This document shows positions 15,398-23,876 of a stretch of DNA of 39,348 bases, one piece after another. The notes below the pieces were generated by a model. That model searched no databases, was not told the origin of the DNA, and saw nothing but the letters and a program-made list of their open reading frames with translations. The position numbers and the translations under genes were made by a program. Source of the stretch: an uncultured Eubacterium sp. (GTDB lineage Bacteria > Bacillota > Clostridia > Oscillospirales > Acutalibacteraceae); NCBI GenBank assembly GCA_905234995.1, contig CAJOJV010000010.1, positions 1-39,348 on the forward strand, in the 5' to 3' direction. The first letter of the stretch is position 1, and each line of letters starts with the position of its first letter.

Positions 15398-16330
15398 GTG
15401 AAAATCAGCGTTGTTATTCCTTTATATAATAAAGAAAATCAAATAGAAAACTCGCTGAATCACGTGCTCAATCAGAGCTTTCGCGATTTTGAAATAATTA
15501 TTATTGACGATGGCTCAACGGATTCAAGCCTTGAAAAGGTTAAGGCGTATTCAAATCCCGAAATCAGGGTTTTCACTCAGGAAAACCACGGTGCTTCTTA
15601 CACCCGCAACAGGGGCGCAGAGCTGGCAGCTTCGGATTTAATTGCTTTTCTTGATGCGGATGATGAATGGGCGGATGATTATCTGGAATGCCTTTATAAT
15701 CTTTATGAGCGGTTTCCCGATGCGGTTGCTTACGGCTCCAATTACTATATAAACGAAAACGGAAAAAGCTATGTGCTGGATTTCCCGGGAATTGAGCAAA
15801 AAGTCGGCTTAATTGAAAATTATTTCGTTTCGGGGCGTTCTTATACTCCGCTCTGGACCTCTGCAATAATGATAAAAAAAGCTGCGTTTCTGCAGGCAAA
15901 GGGCTTTCCGACGGGCGTAAAGCTGTGTGAGGATATTGATTTATGGTGCAGGCTTGCGTGCCTCGGCAGGATTGCTTATCTTAACGAGCCGCATGCAACG
16001 TATTTCAGAAACTCGCAGGATTCCCTTTCAAGAGCAACGGACAGCAATATGTTTTTCCCGTTTCTCAGGGATTACGTTAATTACAGGGATATGGTTGATG
16101 AGGCGTTCTTTTCATCCATAGAGGATTATGTTGAGCACAGAAAGATGATGGCTGCGTCCTACGCCCTGATGATTGCGAAAAATCCGAAGCAGGCGCGGGA
16201 AATATTAAAAAGCATTAATCCTGCTTTGGTAAGCAGAAAAAAATATTTCGGCTATAAAATGCTGGCGCAAATGCCAACGGGTATGTTGCGGATTTTTGTT
16301 AACATGCGGTTAAAACGAAAGGGCTTATGA
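15398..16330 (+). CDS. Glycosyltransferase family 2
   Basis: A 310-residue GT-A glycosyltransferase, the only GT2 in the operon. Motifs are VVIPLYNKE at the start, IIDDGSTDSS (nucleotide binding) and the DxD-type LDADDEW; LCEDIDLW is the ED motif that supplies the catalytic base. I chose the GTG at 15398, which has AAAGG eight bases upstream, over the in-frame GTG at 15389, which has no site. With this start the coding region begins one base after the previous stop codon. It overlaps the next gene by 4 nt. Confidence 0.88.
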   Translation: MKISVVIPLYNKENQIENSLNHVLNQSFRDFEIIIIDDGSTDSSLEKVKAYSNPEIRVFTQENHGASYTRNRGAELAASDLIAFLDADDEWADDYLECLYNLYERFPDAVAYGSNYYINENGKSYVLDFPGIEQKVGLIENYFVSGRSYTPLWTSAIMIKKAAFLQAKGFPTGVKLCEDIDLWCRLACLGRIAYLNEPHATYFRNSQDSLSRATDSNMFFPFLRDYVNYRDMVDEAFFSSIEDYVEHRKMMAASYALMIAKNPKQAREILKSINPALVSRKKYFGYKMLAQMPTGMLRIFVNMRLKRKGL

Positions 16331-16839
16331 TGCAGTTTGTCAGAATAATTAAAAGAATATGGTTTCGTTTTATTCAGGGATTAATCAATTCCTTTTTTGC
16401 GGGCACGCATTTTTTCAAAATAAAAAGCGCTCTGTTAAAGCATCTGGGGCTTGGTATAGGGGAAAACGTCCGCATAGTCGGCCCGGTATATTTTGATTCG
16501 GAAAAGGTAACCATCGGGGATAATTGCTGGATAGGAAGAAATTTTTCGGTTTACGGCAACGGCAGCGTAACAATCGGCAGTAATTGCGATTTCGCACCCG
16601 ATATCGTTTTTGAAACGGGCAGCCATAAGCCCGGCACTCCTCAGCGCAGAGCGGGCGAGGGCTATTGCGGCGATATCGCCGTCGGCAACGGGTGTTGGCT
16701 CGGCGTGCGCGCAACGGTGCTTTCGGGCGTAACAATCGGCAACGGCAGTGTTATCGGCGCAGGCTCACTGGTGAATAAAAGCATTGAAGAAAATCTGCTT
16801 GTGGGCGGCGTTCCGTGCAAGGAAATAAAAAGTCTTTAA
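16327..16839 (+). CDS. Left-handed beta-helix O-acetyltransferase (LacA/WcaF type)
   Basis: This 170-residue protein is built of hexapeptide repeats: VTIGDN, WIGRNF, VTIGSN, IAVGNG, WLGVRA, VTIGNG and VIGAGS. The catalytic His is probably His100 in TGSHKPG. Such enzymes use acetyl-CoA to acetylate a sugar hydroxyl. The ATG overlaps the stop of the GT2 gene (ATGA). Next to a pyruvyltransferase, it probably decorates the repeat unit. It is less likely to be the missing N-acetyltransferase of the 4-amino sugar, since those enzymes have a different N-terminal Rossmann part, but this cannot be excluded. Confidence 0.85.
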   Translation: MMQFVRIIKRIWFRFIQGLINSFFAGTHFFKIKSALLKHLGLGIGENVRIVGPVYFDSEKVTIGDNCWIGRNFSVYGNGSVTIGSNCDFAPDIVFETGSHKPGTPQRRAGEGYCGDIAVGNGCWLGVRATVLSGVTIGNGSVIGAGSLVNKSIEENLLVGGVPCKEIKSL

Positions 16840-16860
16840 TTAGTTTTAGTTTTTGGGTTT

Positions 16861-18027
16861 ATGAATAAGTATATCTTATATCAGCATGCAGGCAGCGGCA
16901 ATCACGGCTGCGAAGCTTTAATCAGAACTGTAACTCAGACGGTGCGCGAGGCAGAGTCCGGCAACTGCGAGTTTTTATTAATCAGCTCAAACGTTGAGGC
17001 GGATCGGAAATACGGCTTGGATAAAATTGAAAATCTGAGCCTTCGCCCTTTGAATAAGCCCTTTCACCGTTTCTGCTTTAACTGGTTTTTATATCAGCTC
17101 GGTAAATTGACCGGCAATAAAAAACTGCAGATGAAATCGCGTTATTATACTGATTGGCTGGATGAAAACGCGGTGTATATTGCTGTCGGCGGAGATAATT
17201 ATTGCTATGGCAAGGGCGCTGCCTTTAATGACGTTGATAATGAAATAAAAGGCAAAAAAATCCTGTGGGGCTGCTCCGTTGAGCCGTCCGACCTTGATGA
17301 GGATTTGTGCAAAAGGCTTAAGGGCTTTTCATATATCACGGCGCGCGAAAGCATAACGTATAATGCCCTCACCGAAAAGGGCTTTAAAAACGTTTCGCTC
17401 GTTGCGGACACGGCTTTTATGCTGCCCGCCGAGCGCCCCGCATTGAATAACGATAAATATGTCGGCATAAATATCAGCCCGATGATTATGAAATATGCCG
17501 CAGATTCTAAAGCGGTTTTTGATAATTATAAAAATTTGATTGAAAGCATTCTTAATCAGACGGATTATAAGATAATGTTCGTTCCGCATGTTTATGAAAG
17601 CGGCAATAATGATGCAGACACGATTAAAAGCTTGCTGCAGGATATTGATATTGATGATGAAAGGCTTGTGCTTCTGCCCGATATGAACTGTATGCAGCTT
17701 AAGGGGTATATAAGCAGGTGCGATTTCTTCATCGGCGCAAGAACTCATTCAACGATTGCCGCATATTCAACCGGGGTTCCCACAATCGTCGTGGGCTATT
17801 CCGTTAAGGCAAGAGGAATAGCAACGGATATTTTCGGCTCCTTTGAAAACTACGTTATCCCCGTTGAAAAAATGGAAAGCGGAAGCGAGCTGCCTGATGC
17901 TTATAACCTGTTAAGCAGTCAGGCTGATGATATGAAAGCAAAGCAGTCGGCTTACACTGAAAATGCCGTTAACAAAATCAGAAGTGAATACAGCTTGGTT
18001 TTGAAAAAAGTCTCAGAGGAGAAATAA
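16861..18027 (+). CDS. Polysaccharide pyruvyl transferase
   Basis: A 388-residue member of the PF04230 family (CsaB, WcaK, AmsJ), which moves pyruvate from phosphoenolpyruvate to a sugar to make a ketal. Motifs are NHGCEALI at the start, VGGDNYCYG (109-117), ITARES, and GARTHSTIAAYSTGVP with Arg294 and His296, the residues that bind PEP in this family. The product would give the polymer negative charge and possible docking sites for SLH-type proteins. Its stop codon overlaps the start of the next gene by one base (TAATG). Confidence 0.9.
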   Translation: MNKYILYQHAGSGNHGCEALIRTVTQTVREAESGNCEFLLISSNVEADRKYGLDKIENLSLRPLNKPFHRFCFNWFLYQLGKLTGNKKLQMKSRYYTDWLDENAVYIAVGGDNYCYGKGAAFNDVDNEIKGKKILWGCSVEPSDLDEDLCKRLKGFSYITARESITYNALTEKGFKNVSLVADTAFMLPAERPALNNDKYVGINISPMIMKYAADSKAVFDNYKNLIESILNQTDYKIMFVPHVYESGNNDADTIKSLLQDIDIDDERLVLLPDMNCMQLKGYISRCDFFIGARTHSTIAAYSTGVPTIVVGYSVKARGIATDIFGSFENYVIPVEKMESGSELPDAYNLLSSQADDMKAKQSAYTENAVNKIRSEYSLVLKKVSEEK

Positions 18028-19190
18028 TGGGCAAAATTATTTTGGCTTTGATATGTTTGTTTTTTACTGCCGTCGGGGTTTTTGCACTTGCAGTTGCTTT
18101 TACCGACGTTTTTGTAAAATTCAGACGCCGTAAAAACAAACGCAGAATAGTCGGCTTTCGGGATATTAACTCCTGGAAGCAGGCGCTTCTCGGCTGTGCA
18201 AAGGGCTGGAGCAAAAAAATGCCCACCGTTCCTTTAACGGATAACAGCAGGTTTGTTTTGCTGGATATGTTAAAAAAGCAATATAAGCACAGCTCCGTGC
18301 AGGGGTGGCAGTATGCGCAGCTTTTATATGGCTTGAAAGCCGCCGAGCCTGATTTCGTTCCGGGCAGCATCAATGATTTTTCAATCAGCGAAATTGATGA
18401 GGGCTTTCTGATTTATAAGCTCCGGAAAGCCGGCTTTCTGAATGATGCTCAGGTTGAGGAAAAGATGCAGGCATATTTGCCTTTGCTGAGTTCAAAAACC
18501 CGTGAAAACGGTCTTGTTGAATACCGCAAGGGTTATGGCGATATCTGCCTTGTGGATACGCTCGCGTTCGTTTGCCCGCTGATGTTCAGCTACGGCGTGC
18601 AGAAAAAAGATGAGCGGCTTATCAAAAACGCATTCCTTCAGATTGAAAGCTATCACAATTCGGCATATATAAAGGAATTCGGTTTATATGCACACGGCTA
18701 TGATTCGGTTAAGAAAACTCCTTGCGAATCAATCGGCTGGGGCAGGGGAACGGGCTGGTATCTGTTCGGCATACTTGATTCTTATAATGAGCTTACCGCT
18801 GATTATGAGGAAAAGAAGCTCCTGCTTGAATATATTAAAGAAGCTCTGGAAAACATCGTTTCTTTCAGGCGCGAAGACGGCGGCTGGAGCACGCAGCTGG
18901 TTTCAAAAAGTAATTATGACAGCTCTGCAACGGCAATGTTTGCTCTGTTCATCCTGAAAGCCTCAGTGCTTCTGAATGTTTGGGATGATTACAGGGATAT
19001 CGTGCTCGGAGCAATTAAAAAGCTGATGTCCGTAACCACGCCTGACGGGCAGCTTGAATACTGCGAGGGCGATTGCCACGGTATCGGCAGATATTCAAAG
19101 CTCTATTCCGTAAGCCCGTTTGCACAGGGCGCGGCGCTTGAGCTGATATCTGCTTACGAAAAAGCAATGGAACAGGATAATAATGGATAA
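18027..19190 (+). CDS. Membrane-anchored GH88/GH105-like (alpha/alpha)6-barrel protein
   Basis: A 387-residue protein with an N-terminal membrane anchor (4-27), a basic stop-transfer stretch (31-40) and a barrel domain resembling GH88/GH105 unsaturated uronyl hydrolases. Matching points are CLVDTLAF with Asp177 in the place of the catalytic Asp, YAHGYD (221-226), WGRGTGWYLFGILD (238-251) and SATAMFALFIL. Members of these families remove 4,5-unsaturated uronic acids left by lyases. The basic stretch lies C-terminal to the anchor, so by the positive-inside rule the barrel may stay in the cytoplasm (inference). A hydrolase of this kind inside a biosynthetic operon is unusual; it could edit the chain or be a non-catalytic or new-function relative. 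It overlaps the flippase gene by 8 nt. Confidence 0.72.
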   Translation: MGKIILALICLFFTAVGVFALAVAFTDVFVKFRRRKNKRRIVGFRDINSWKQALLGCAKGWSKKMPTVPLTDNSRFVLLDMLKKQYKHSSVQGWQYAQLLYGLKAAEPDFVPGSINDFSISEIDEGFLIYKLRKAGFLNDAQVEEKMQAYLPLLSSKTRENGLVEYRKGYGDICLVDTLAFVCPLMFSYGVQKKDERLIKNAFLQIESYHNSAYIKEFGLYAHGYDSVKKTPCESIGWGRGTGWYLFGILDSYNELTADYEEKKLLLEYIKEALENIVSFRREDGGWSTQLVSKSNYDSSATAMFALFILKASVLLNVWDDYRDIVLGAIKKLMSVTTPDGQLEYCEGDCHGIGRYSKLYSVSPFAQGAALELISAYEKAMEQDNNG

Positions 19191-20724
19191 AATTAAGGGA
19201 AGAACAAATAAAGCGTTAACCAATATTGCTTTTAACGTCGGCAATCAGGTTTTATCGCTTGTTTTGGCGTTTGTGTCAAGAACGGTTTTCATCAACGTTC
19301 TGGGTGTAACCTATCTTGGCATCAGCGGTTTGTTTGCGGATATATTGAATATGCTGTCCCTGGCAGATCTGGGCTTTAACACCGCTATGGTTTACAGCCT
19401 GTATCAGCCCTTGAAGGACAGCGATTATAATAAAATTGCCGCGCTGATATCGTTTTATCGCAAAATCTATATATGCGTTGCGGGCACCGTGTTGGTTCTG
19501 GGGCTTGCCTGTATTCCGTTTTTACCCTATATAGTTAATACGGAAACGGAAATCCCTCATTTAACGCTGTATTATCTTATTTCGCTTGCAAATGTTGTGG
19601 CGTCATATCTGTGCGTTTATAAAACCTCGGTTTTATATGCAGACCAGAAGCAGTATGTAATCACAAGCGTAACGATGGTGGTCAGCATTTTGCGAACGGT
19701 TTGCCAGATTCTGGCGGTTTACTTTTTAAAAAGCTATGTTGCATATCTCATTTTAGGATGTGCGGGAGCGGTTTTAACAAATGTTATCGCCTCAGTAATT
19801 GCTGTTAAAAAGTATCCGTTTTTAAAGCAGAAAATTGCCCTCGGCAGCGCCGAGAAAAAGGATATTTTTAATAATATCGGTTCAGTGTTCATTTATAAGC
19901 TTTCAACCGTGCTTATAACCGCAACCGATAATATACTGATTTCCGTTTTAATCAGCACCATAGCCGTCGGATATTATTCCAACTATCTTTTGCTGCAAAA
20001 CAAAATCAGTATGTTTTATGTGATTATCTTTTCATCGGTAACCGCAAGCATCGGTAATTTAATAGTCAGCGAGAAGAAAGAAAAAGGATTTGAGATTTTT
20101 CAGTGCGAGCAATCAGTCAGCGCGATTATCTGTTGCGTTGTCGTTCCGTGCTTCACGGTTCTGGTAAACGATTTCATCCGCATCTGGCTTGGCGATGATT
20201 ATACTTTTGCCGGAGCCACGGTTCTTGCAATCGGGCTCAATATGTTTTTAACCTGCGTGCTGCAGCCTCTGTGGTCATTCAGGGAAGCAACGGGGCTTTA
20301 CAGAAAAACCAAATGGGCAATGATGATATGCGCGGTTTTGAATATTGCGCTTTCTGTAATTCTCGGCAAATTAATAGGTATTACGGGCGTCCTGCTTGCA
20401 ACCAGTATTTCCAAGCTGAGCACATATATTCTCTATGAGCCGAAATTATTGTTCAATGAATATTTCGGCAAGCCTGCAAAGCTTTATTATTTTGATTTGA
20501 TTAAAAGCTTTGCGGTGATTTCAGTGCTCGTCGCTGCTAATTATTTCATTTTCAGGTCGTTTGAAATAACCTCCTGGGCATTATGGATTGTTAAGGCGCT
20601 GGCAGTCGGCGCAATATCGCTTCTGTGCTCATATTGCGTTTATTTCAAATCCCCGGGTTATAAGATGATTAAAAATAAATTTCTCAGCCTGCTTAAAAGG
20701 GCTGATGCAAATAATAAAGGATAA
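19183..20724 (+). CDS. Wzx-type repeat-unit flippase (MOP superfamily)
   Basis: A 513-residue membrane protein with about 14 hydrophobic helices and the N-terminal NIAFNVGNQVLSLVLAFVSRTVF segment of the polysaccharide biosynthesis (PST/MOP) family. Wzx moves the undecaprenyl-diphosphate-linked repeat unit across the membrane for Wzy to polymerise. It overlaps the upstream gene by 8 nt, and the lipoprotein gene follows within 26 bp. It is the only flippase in the cluster, so it probably serves all the transferases here. Confidence 0.88.
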   Translation: MDKIKGRTNKALTNIAFNVGNQVLSLVLAFVSRTVFINVLGVTYLGISGLFADILNMLSLADLGFNTAMVYSLYQPLKDSDYNKIAALISFYRKIYICVAGTVLVLGLACIPFLPYIVNTETEIPHLTLYYLISLANVVASYLCVYKTSVLYADQKQYVITSVTMVVSILRTVCQILAVYFLKSYVAYLILGCAGAVLTNVIASVIAVKKYPFLKQKIALGSAEKKDIFNNIGSVFIYKLSTVLITATDNILISVLISTIAVGYYSNYLLLQNKISMFYVIIFSSVTASIGNLIVSEKKEKGFEIFQCEQSVSAIICCVVVPCFTVLVNDFIRIWLGDDYTFAGATVLAIGLNMFLTCVLQPLWSFREATGLYRKTKWAMMICAVLNIALSVILGKLIGITGVLLATSISKLSTYILYEPKLLFNEYFGKPAKLYYFDLIKSFAVISVLVAANYFIFRSFEITSWALWIVKALAVGAISLLCSYCVYFKSPGYKMIKNKFLSLLKRADANNKG

Positions 20725-20750
20725 ACTCTTAAGGATAAGGAGTTGAGCTT

Positions 20751-21491
20751 TTGAAGCGTTTTGTTATTGTGCCTTTAAGCATATTGTTATGCTTAATTCT
20801 GGCAGCTTGTTCGTCATCGGGTGCAAATGATTCATCTGCCCCTGATGCCGATATCAGGGTTGAAACACCATATACGGATATTGTCGTTCCGGAAATATAT
20901 AAAGATGCAGTTGAAAACGAGGTCGTTTCCGAGGACCCTTATACTCTGCTTTTCAAAACTAAGGATGACGGCACTGAGCTTTATTCCGTCGTTTTCGGAG
21001 ACAGTGGCGATTTCCTTCTGGGAACATTGGATGACGGCACGTCGGTTTATATAAACGTTTATGACCTGGATTCTTCAAGCGGTGATTATGATAGCAATGC
21101 AATGTATCAGGAAGGGCTTTACGGAGTTCTGGAAAATCTGTGCCAGAACAGCTCTTTCAAAATAAACAATGCGCTGAACACGGATGAAATGCTGACCTTC
21201 GGCATAAAAACGGATGTCGTAACCCTTAAGTATCCGAGAAAATGGAAAAATAAGGTTAAGGTTGACGTTGATGGGGATACGGTTCGCTTCTCCTGCAGTG
21301 AAACGGAATTGTTTGATTTCTGTTTTTTTGAGGTTGAAAACGGCACCCTTATCGGAACGTATAAGAATAATCCAATCTATATCGTGAATTATGAAGTTGA
21401 GAACGACGAATATTTGCAAATGGTTGAGGATTTAAACGTTATTATTAAAAACCTTATGAAGGATGAAAATTTTGTTGTTTATGTGCAATAA
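20751..21491 (+). CDS. Lipoprotein with two tandem copies of an unknown domain
   Basis: I do not recognise this 246-residue protein. It has a lipoprotein signal (LAAC, lipidated Cys20) and a TTG start eight bases after AAGGAG at 20737-20742. It is internally duplicated: about residues 37-132 and 150-238 share the same order of a TPYTDIVVPEIY-like strand, a hydrophobic strand pair around LYSVVFG / LFDFCFF, a LLGTLDDG / LIGTYKNN turn and a closing Leu-rich helix. The family pattern seems to be short strands followed by one helix, as in small outer-leaflet binding domains. Its place between the flippase and the phosphatase suggests a role at the outer membrane face in polymer export or attachment. 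Confidence 0.8.
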   Translation: MKRFVIVPLSILLCLILAACSSSGANDSSAPDADIRVETPYTDIVVPEIYKDAVENEVVSEDPYTLLFKTKDDGTELYSVVFGDSGDFLLGTLDDGTSVYINVYDLDSSSGDYDSNAMYQEGLYGVLENLCQNSSFKINNALNTDEMLTFGIKTDVVTLKYPRKWKNKVKVDVDGDTVRFSCSETELFDFCFFEVENGTLIGTYKNNPIYIVNYEVENDEYLQMVEDLNVIIKNLMKDENFVVYVQ

Positions 21492-21515
21492 GTTTTAAAC
21501 AGGCTGGAACAGTAT

Positions 21516-22901
21516 ATGAGTGATTTGAAGAGCGAAGATTTAAAAAATGAAGATTCGGAACAGGCGGAAAAGGATATAGTTCTGTCTATGGAAAAAACCG
21601 AATCCGGCACGGTGGAGCAGCGCACGCGTATTGACGGGCATCACCACCATAAGCACCACAGCAAGCTCTATTATAAATTCAAAAGAACGAAGCATAAAAT
21701 CAAAAAGCATTTTCGCAAAAAGAAAACGCGCAGAATTTATATTGCTGTTGCTTCTCTGCTTGGCATCGTGCTTATTGTTGCAAGCATTAATGCTCAGAAT
21801 ATTTCCAATAAGAATCTCAATAATGAATCAAGCGGCGTCAGCTCCGGAAACGGCGTAAACGAAGGCGCATATATTGAGGTTTTCGGCTTTGAAGAGGAGC
21901 CGGTGCTTGTCAGCAGCGTTATTGAAAAATATATGGATTCCGATAATACGGATTATCTTTATGAAGCTCTTATAAACGCAAATGCCGATGTTCGTTATGA
22001 CATCAGCAAGCCCGTCAGCTTTAAAACGGCTGTATCGGATTTGCCCTCCGGCGTAACGGCAGAAAACACTAAGGTTCTGATTAGCGATGATCCCGAATTC
22101 AAAAACAGCATTTCCGTTAACAGGAATTCAGGCTATGTTGATACTGAGCTGCTTAATCTGAAAACCGGCACGGTTTATTATTACAGCGTTGATACCACTC
22201 TTTCGGACGGCACAACTATTTCCGAAAGCGGAAGCTTTAAAACCGCTTTAACGCCCAGAGTGCTGAGCATCAGCGGAGCGGTAAACGTCCGCGATATAGG
22301 CGGCTGGAGAACTACGGACGGAAAAATAATCAGGCAGGGCTTGCTTTACAGAGGCAGCGAAATTGACGGTGCTTACCGCGCGGATTTCTGCCTTACCGAT
22401 TCGGGCATAGTTTCGCTCACAAAGGATCTCGGGGTTATTTGTGATTTTGATTTGCGCGGCTCTTCAAAATATATTTCAGAGCAAAGCCCGCTCGGGGCAA
22501 GCATTAATCATCTGCAGTTTGCCTCCCCGCAGTACAGTGAAGTGTTCGATGCTTCAGGCGAAAAAGAAATTAAGGCAGTTTTTTCGGCGCTTGCGGATAA
22601 GGATAATTATCCTATGTATATGCACTGCACCTTGGGGCTGGACCGCACGGGCACGGTCTGCTATATTCTTGAGGCGCTCCTCGGAATGTCCGAAGCGGAT
22701 TTGCTTAAGGAATTTGAGCTCTCCAGCCTGTATTACACTAATATCCGCACGAGGGATTCAAACTTTGATTTGATGAAATTCATATATGATTTCGATGCGC
22801 TTGATGGTGCAAGCACTCAGGAAAAGGCGCAGAATTATCTTCTCTCAATCGGCGTAACTCAGGATGAAATCAATTCAATTAAAACCATTTTCTTAGGCTA
22901 A
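21516..22901 (+). CDS. Membrane-anchored extracytoplasmic tyrosine-phosphatase-like protein
   Basis: A 461-residue protein: an acidic N-terminus, a His-rich patch (42-48), a very basic stretch (54-73), a membrane helix (74-92), a fibronectin-III-like domain (about 157-243) and a phosphatase domain (about 246-461). The catalytic loop is HCTLGLDRTG (Cys371, Arg377; C-x5-R), with VNVRDIGGW and YRGSEIDG upstream as in the Y_phosphatase3 / Listeria LipA-like group. The basic patch before the helix predicts that the phosphatase lies outside the cell. It could not then act on the cytoplasmic CpsD kinase; outer phospho-sugar or polyprenyl-phosphate substrates are possible. It is the last gene of the operon. 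Confidence 0.83.
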   Translation: MSDLKSEDLKNEDSEQAEKDIVLSMEKTESGTVEQRTRIDGHHHHKHHSKLYYKFKRTKHKIKKHFRKKKTRRIYIAVASLLGIVLIVASINAQNISNKNLNNESSGVSSGNGVNEGAYIEVFGFEEEPVLVSSVIEKYMDSDNTDYLYEALINANADVRYDISKPVSFKTAVSDLPSGVTAENTKVLISDDPEFKNSISVNRNSGYVDTELLNLKTGTVYYYSVDTTLSDGTTISESGSFKTALTPRVLSISGAVNVRDIGGWRTTDGKIIRQGLLYRGSEIDGAYRADFCLTDSGIVSLTKDLGVICDFDLRGSSKYISEQSPLGASINHLQFASPQYSEVFDASGEKEIKAVFSALADKDNYPMYMHCTLGLDRTGTVCYILEALLGMSEADLLKEFELSSLYYTNIRTRDSNFDLMKFIYDFDALDGASTQEKAQNYLLSIGVTQDEINSIKTIFLG

Positions 22902-22913
22902 TAATTTAGTTTT

Positions 22914-22943
22914 AAAGCAGGTCAATTTTTGGCCTGCTTTTTT
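22914..22943 (+). terminator. Terminator of the polysaccharide operon
   Basis: An 8-bp stem AAAGCAGG/CCTGCTTT (22914-22921 with 22933-22940), extendable by C-G near the loop, is followed at once by more T residues. It starts 12 bp after the phosphatase stop codon and closes the polysaccharide operon. Confidence 0.9.
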
Positions 22944-22944
22944 G

Positions 22945-22973
22945 TTGACATTGGTTGCCGTTTGGGTTATTAT
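22945..22973 (+). promoter_or_regulatory. Near-consensus sigma-A promoter of the TPR-DUF4037-nrdG unit
   Basis: A perfect TTGACA (22945-22950) and TATTAT (22968-22973) are 17 bp apart. The -35 box begins two bases beyond the end of the T-run of the preceding terminator. The start would lie near 22980, giving a leader of about 57 nt before the ATG at 23037. Confidence 0.82.
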
Positions 22974-23036
22974 ATGATAGTAATACACAAGCGATTGTGG
23001 TTATTGAGTTTAATGTTACTATATATGGAGTGTTTT

Positions 23037-23876
23037 ATGAGCAACGATAAAGGTTATTTAACGCCGGAGGATTATGCTGAGCCGCGCTGCCTTTTGTGCG
23101 ATGAGCCTTACGGCGTAACGCCGGAGGTTAAAAGTGTGCCGCAGCAGCGCATTATTCAGAAAATGAATGAATATATGAGCCGCAGGGATTATGCGGGCGC
23201 TGAGCGCCATCTCAAATATTGGCTTGAGGAGGCAAAACTCGGCAATGATAAAAGGGGAGAGCTGCTTATCCGCAATGAGCTTGTCGGCCACTTCCGCAAA
23301 ACGGGGAATAAGGATGGCGCTTTTGAAAGCGCTGCCGAGGCGCTGCGCCTGATTGCTGAGCTGGATTTTGACGGCACCATAAGCTCAGGTACCACCTATA
23401 TCAATATCGCAACCGCATATAACGCCTTCGGCGAGGACGAGCGCGCAATCCCGCTTTTTGAAAAGGCACGTGCGGTTTATGAAGCAAACGAAAGCACCGC
23501 GCCGGAGCTTCTCGGAGGGCTTTACAACAATATGGCGCTCACCTTCACAGCGCTCAAAAAATACGATGACGCGCTTGAGCTTTACGATAAGGCGCTCGGC
23601 GTTATGGCGAATGCGCCCGACGGCGAGCTTGAGCAGGCGATAACCCATCTCAATATGGCGGATGTTTATGATGCGCAGCTCGGCGACGGCGCGGAGAAAA
23701 AGGTTGAAGAGCTGCTCGATAAAGCGTATGATTTGCTGATTAATTCGGATGTTAAAAAGGACGGCTACTATGCCTTCGTCTGCGAAAAATGCGCGCCGGT
23801 GTTTTCACATTACGGCTATTTCCTTGCAGCGGGCGAGCTGAATAAAATTGCGGAGGCTATCTATGAAAGGGATTGA
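23037..23876 (+). CDS. TPR-repeat protein paired with a DUF4037 protein
   Basis: A 279-residue soluble protein. The start at the ATG at 23037 has TGGAG six bases upstream; the longer frame back to 22929 runs into the promoter and terminator. After a short N-terminal part with a CLLC pair (RCLLCDEPYG) it is all helical, with at least four TPR-like units such as YINIATAYNAFGEDERAIPLFEKA and YNNMALTFTALKKYDDALELYDKA. TPR proteins act as binding scaffolds. It overlaps the DUF4037 gene by 14 nt, so the two proteins are probably made in fixed ratio and act together. Its function is not known. Confidence 0.82.
   Translation: MSNDKGYLTPEDYAEPRCLLCDEPYGVTPEVKSVPQQRIIQKMNEYMSRRDYAGAERHLKYWLEEAKLGNDKRGELLIRNELVGHFRKTGNKDGAFESAAEALRLIAELDFDGTISSGTTYINIATAYNAFGEDERAIPLFEKARAVYEANESTAPELLGGLYNNMALTFTALKKYDDALELYDKALGVMANAPDGELEQAITHLNMADVYDAQLGDGAEKKVEELLDKAYDLLINSDVKKDGYYAFVCEKCAPVFSHYGYFLAAGELNKIAEAIYERD

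Noticed and set aside
21640-21663. His-rich patch looking like an affinity tag
   Set aside because: It lies inside a natural reading frame with mixed CAC/CAT codons and an interrupting Lys, with no vector sequence nearby.
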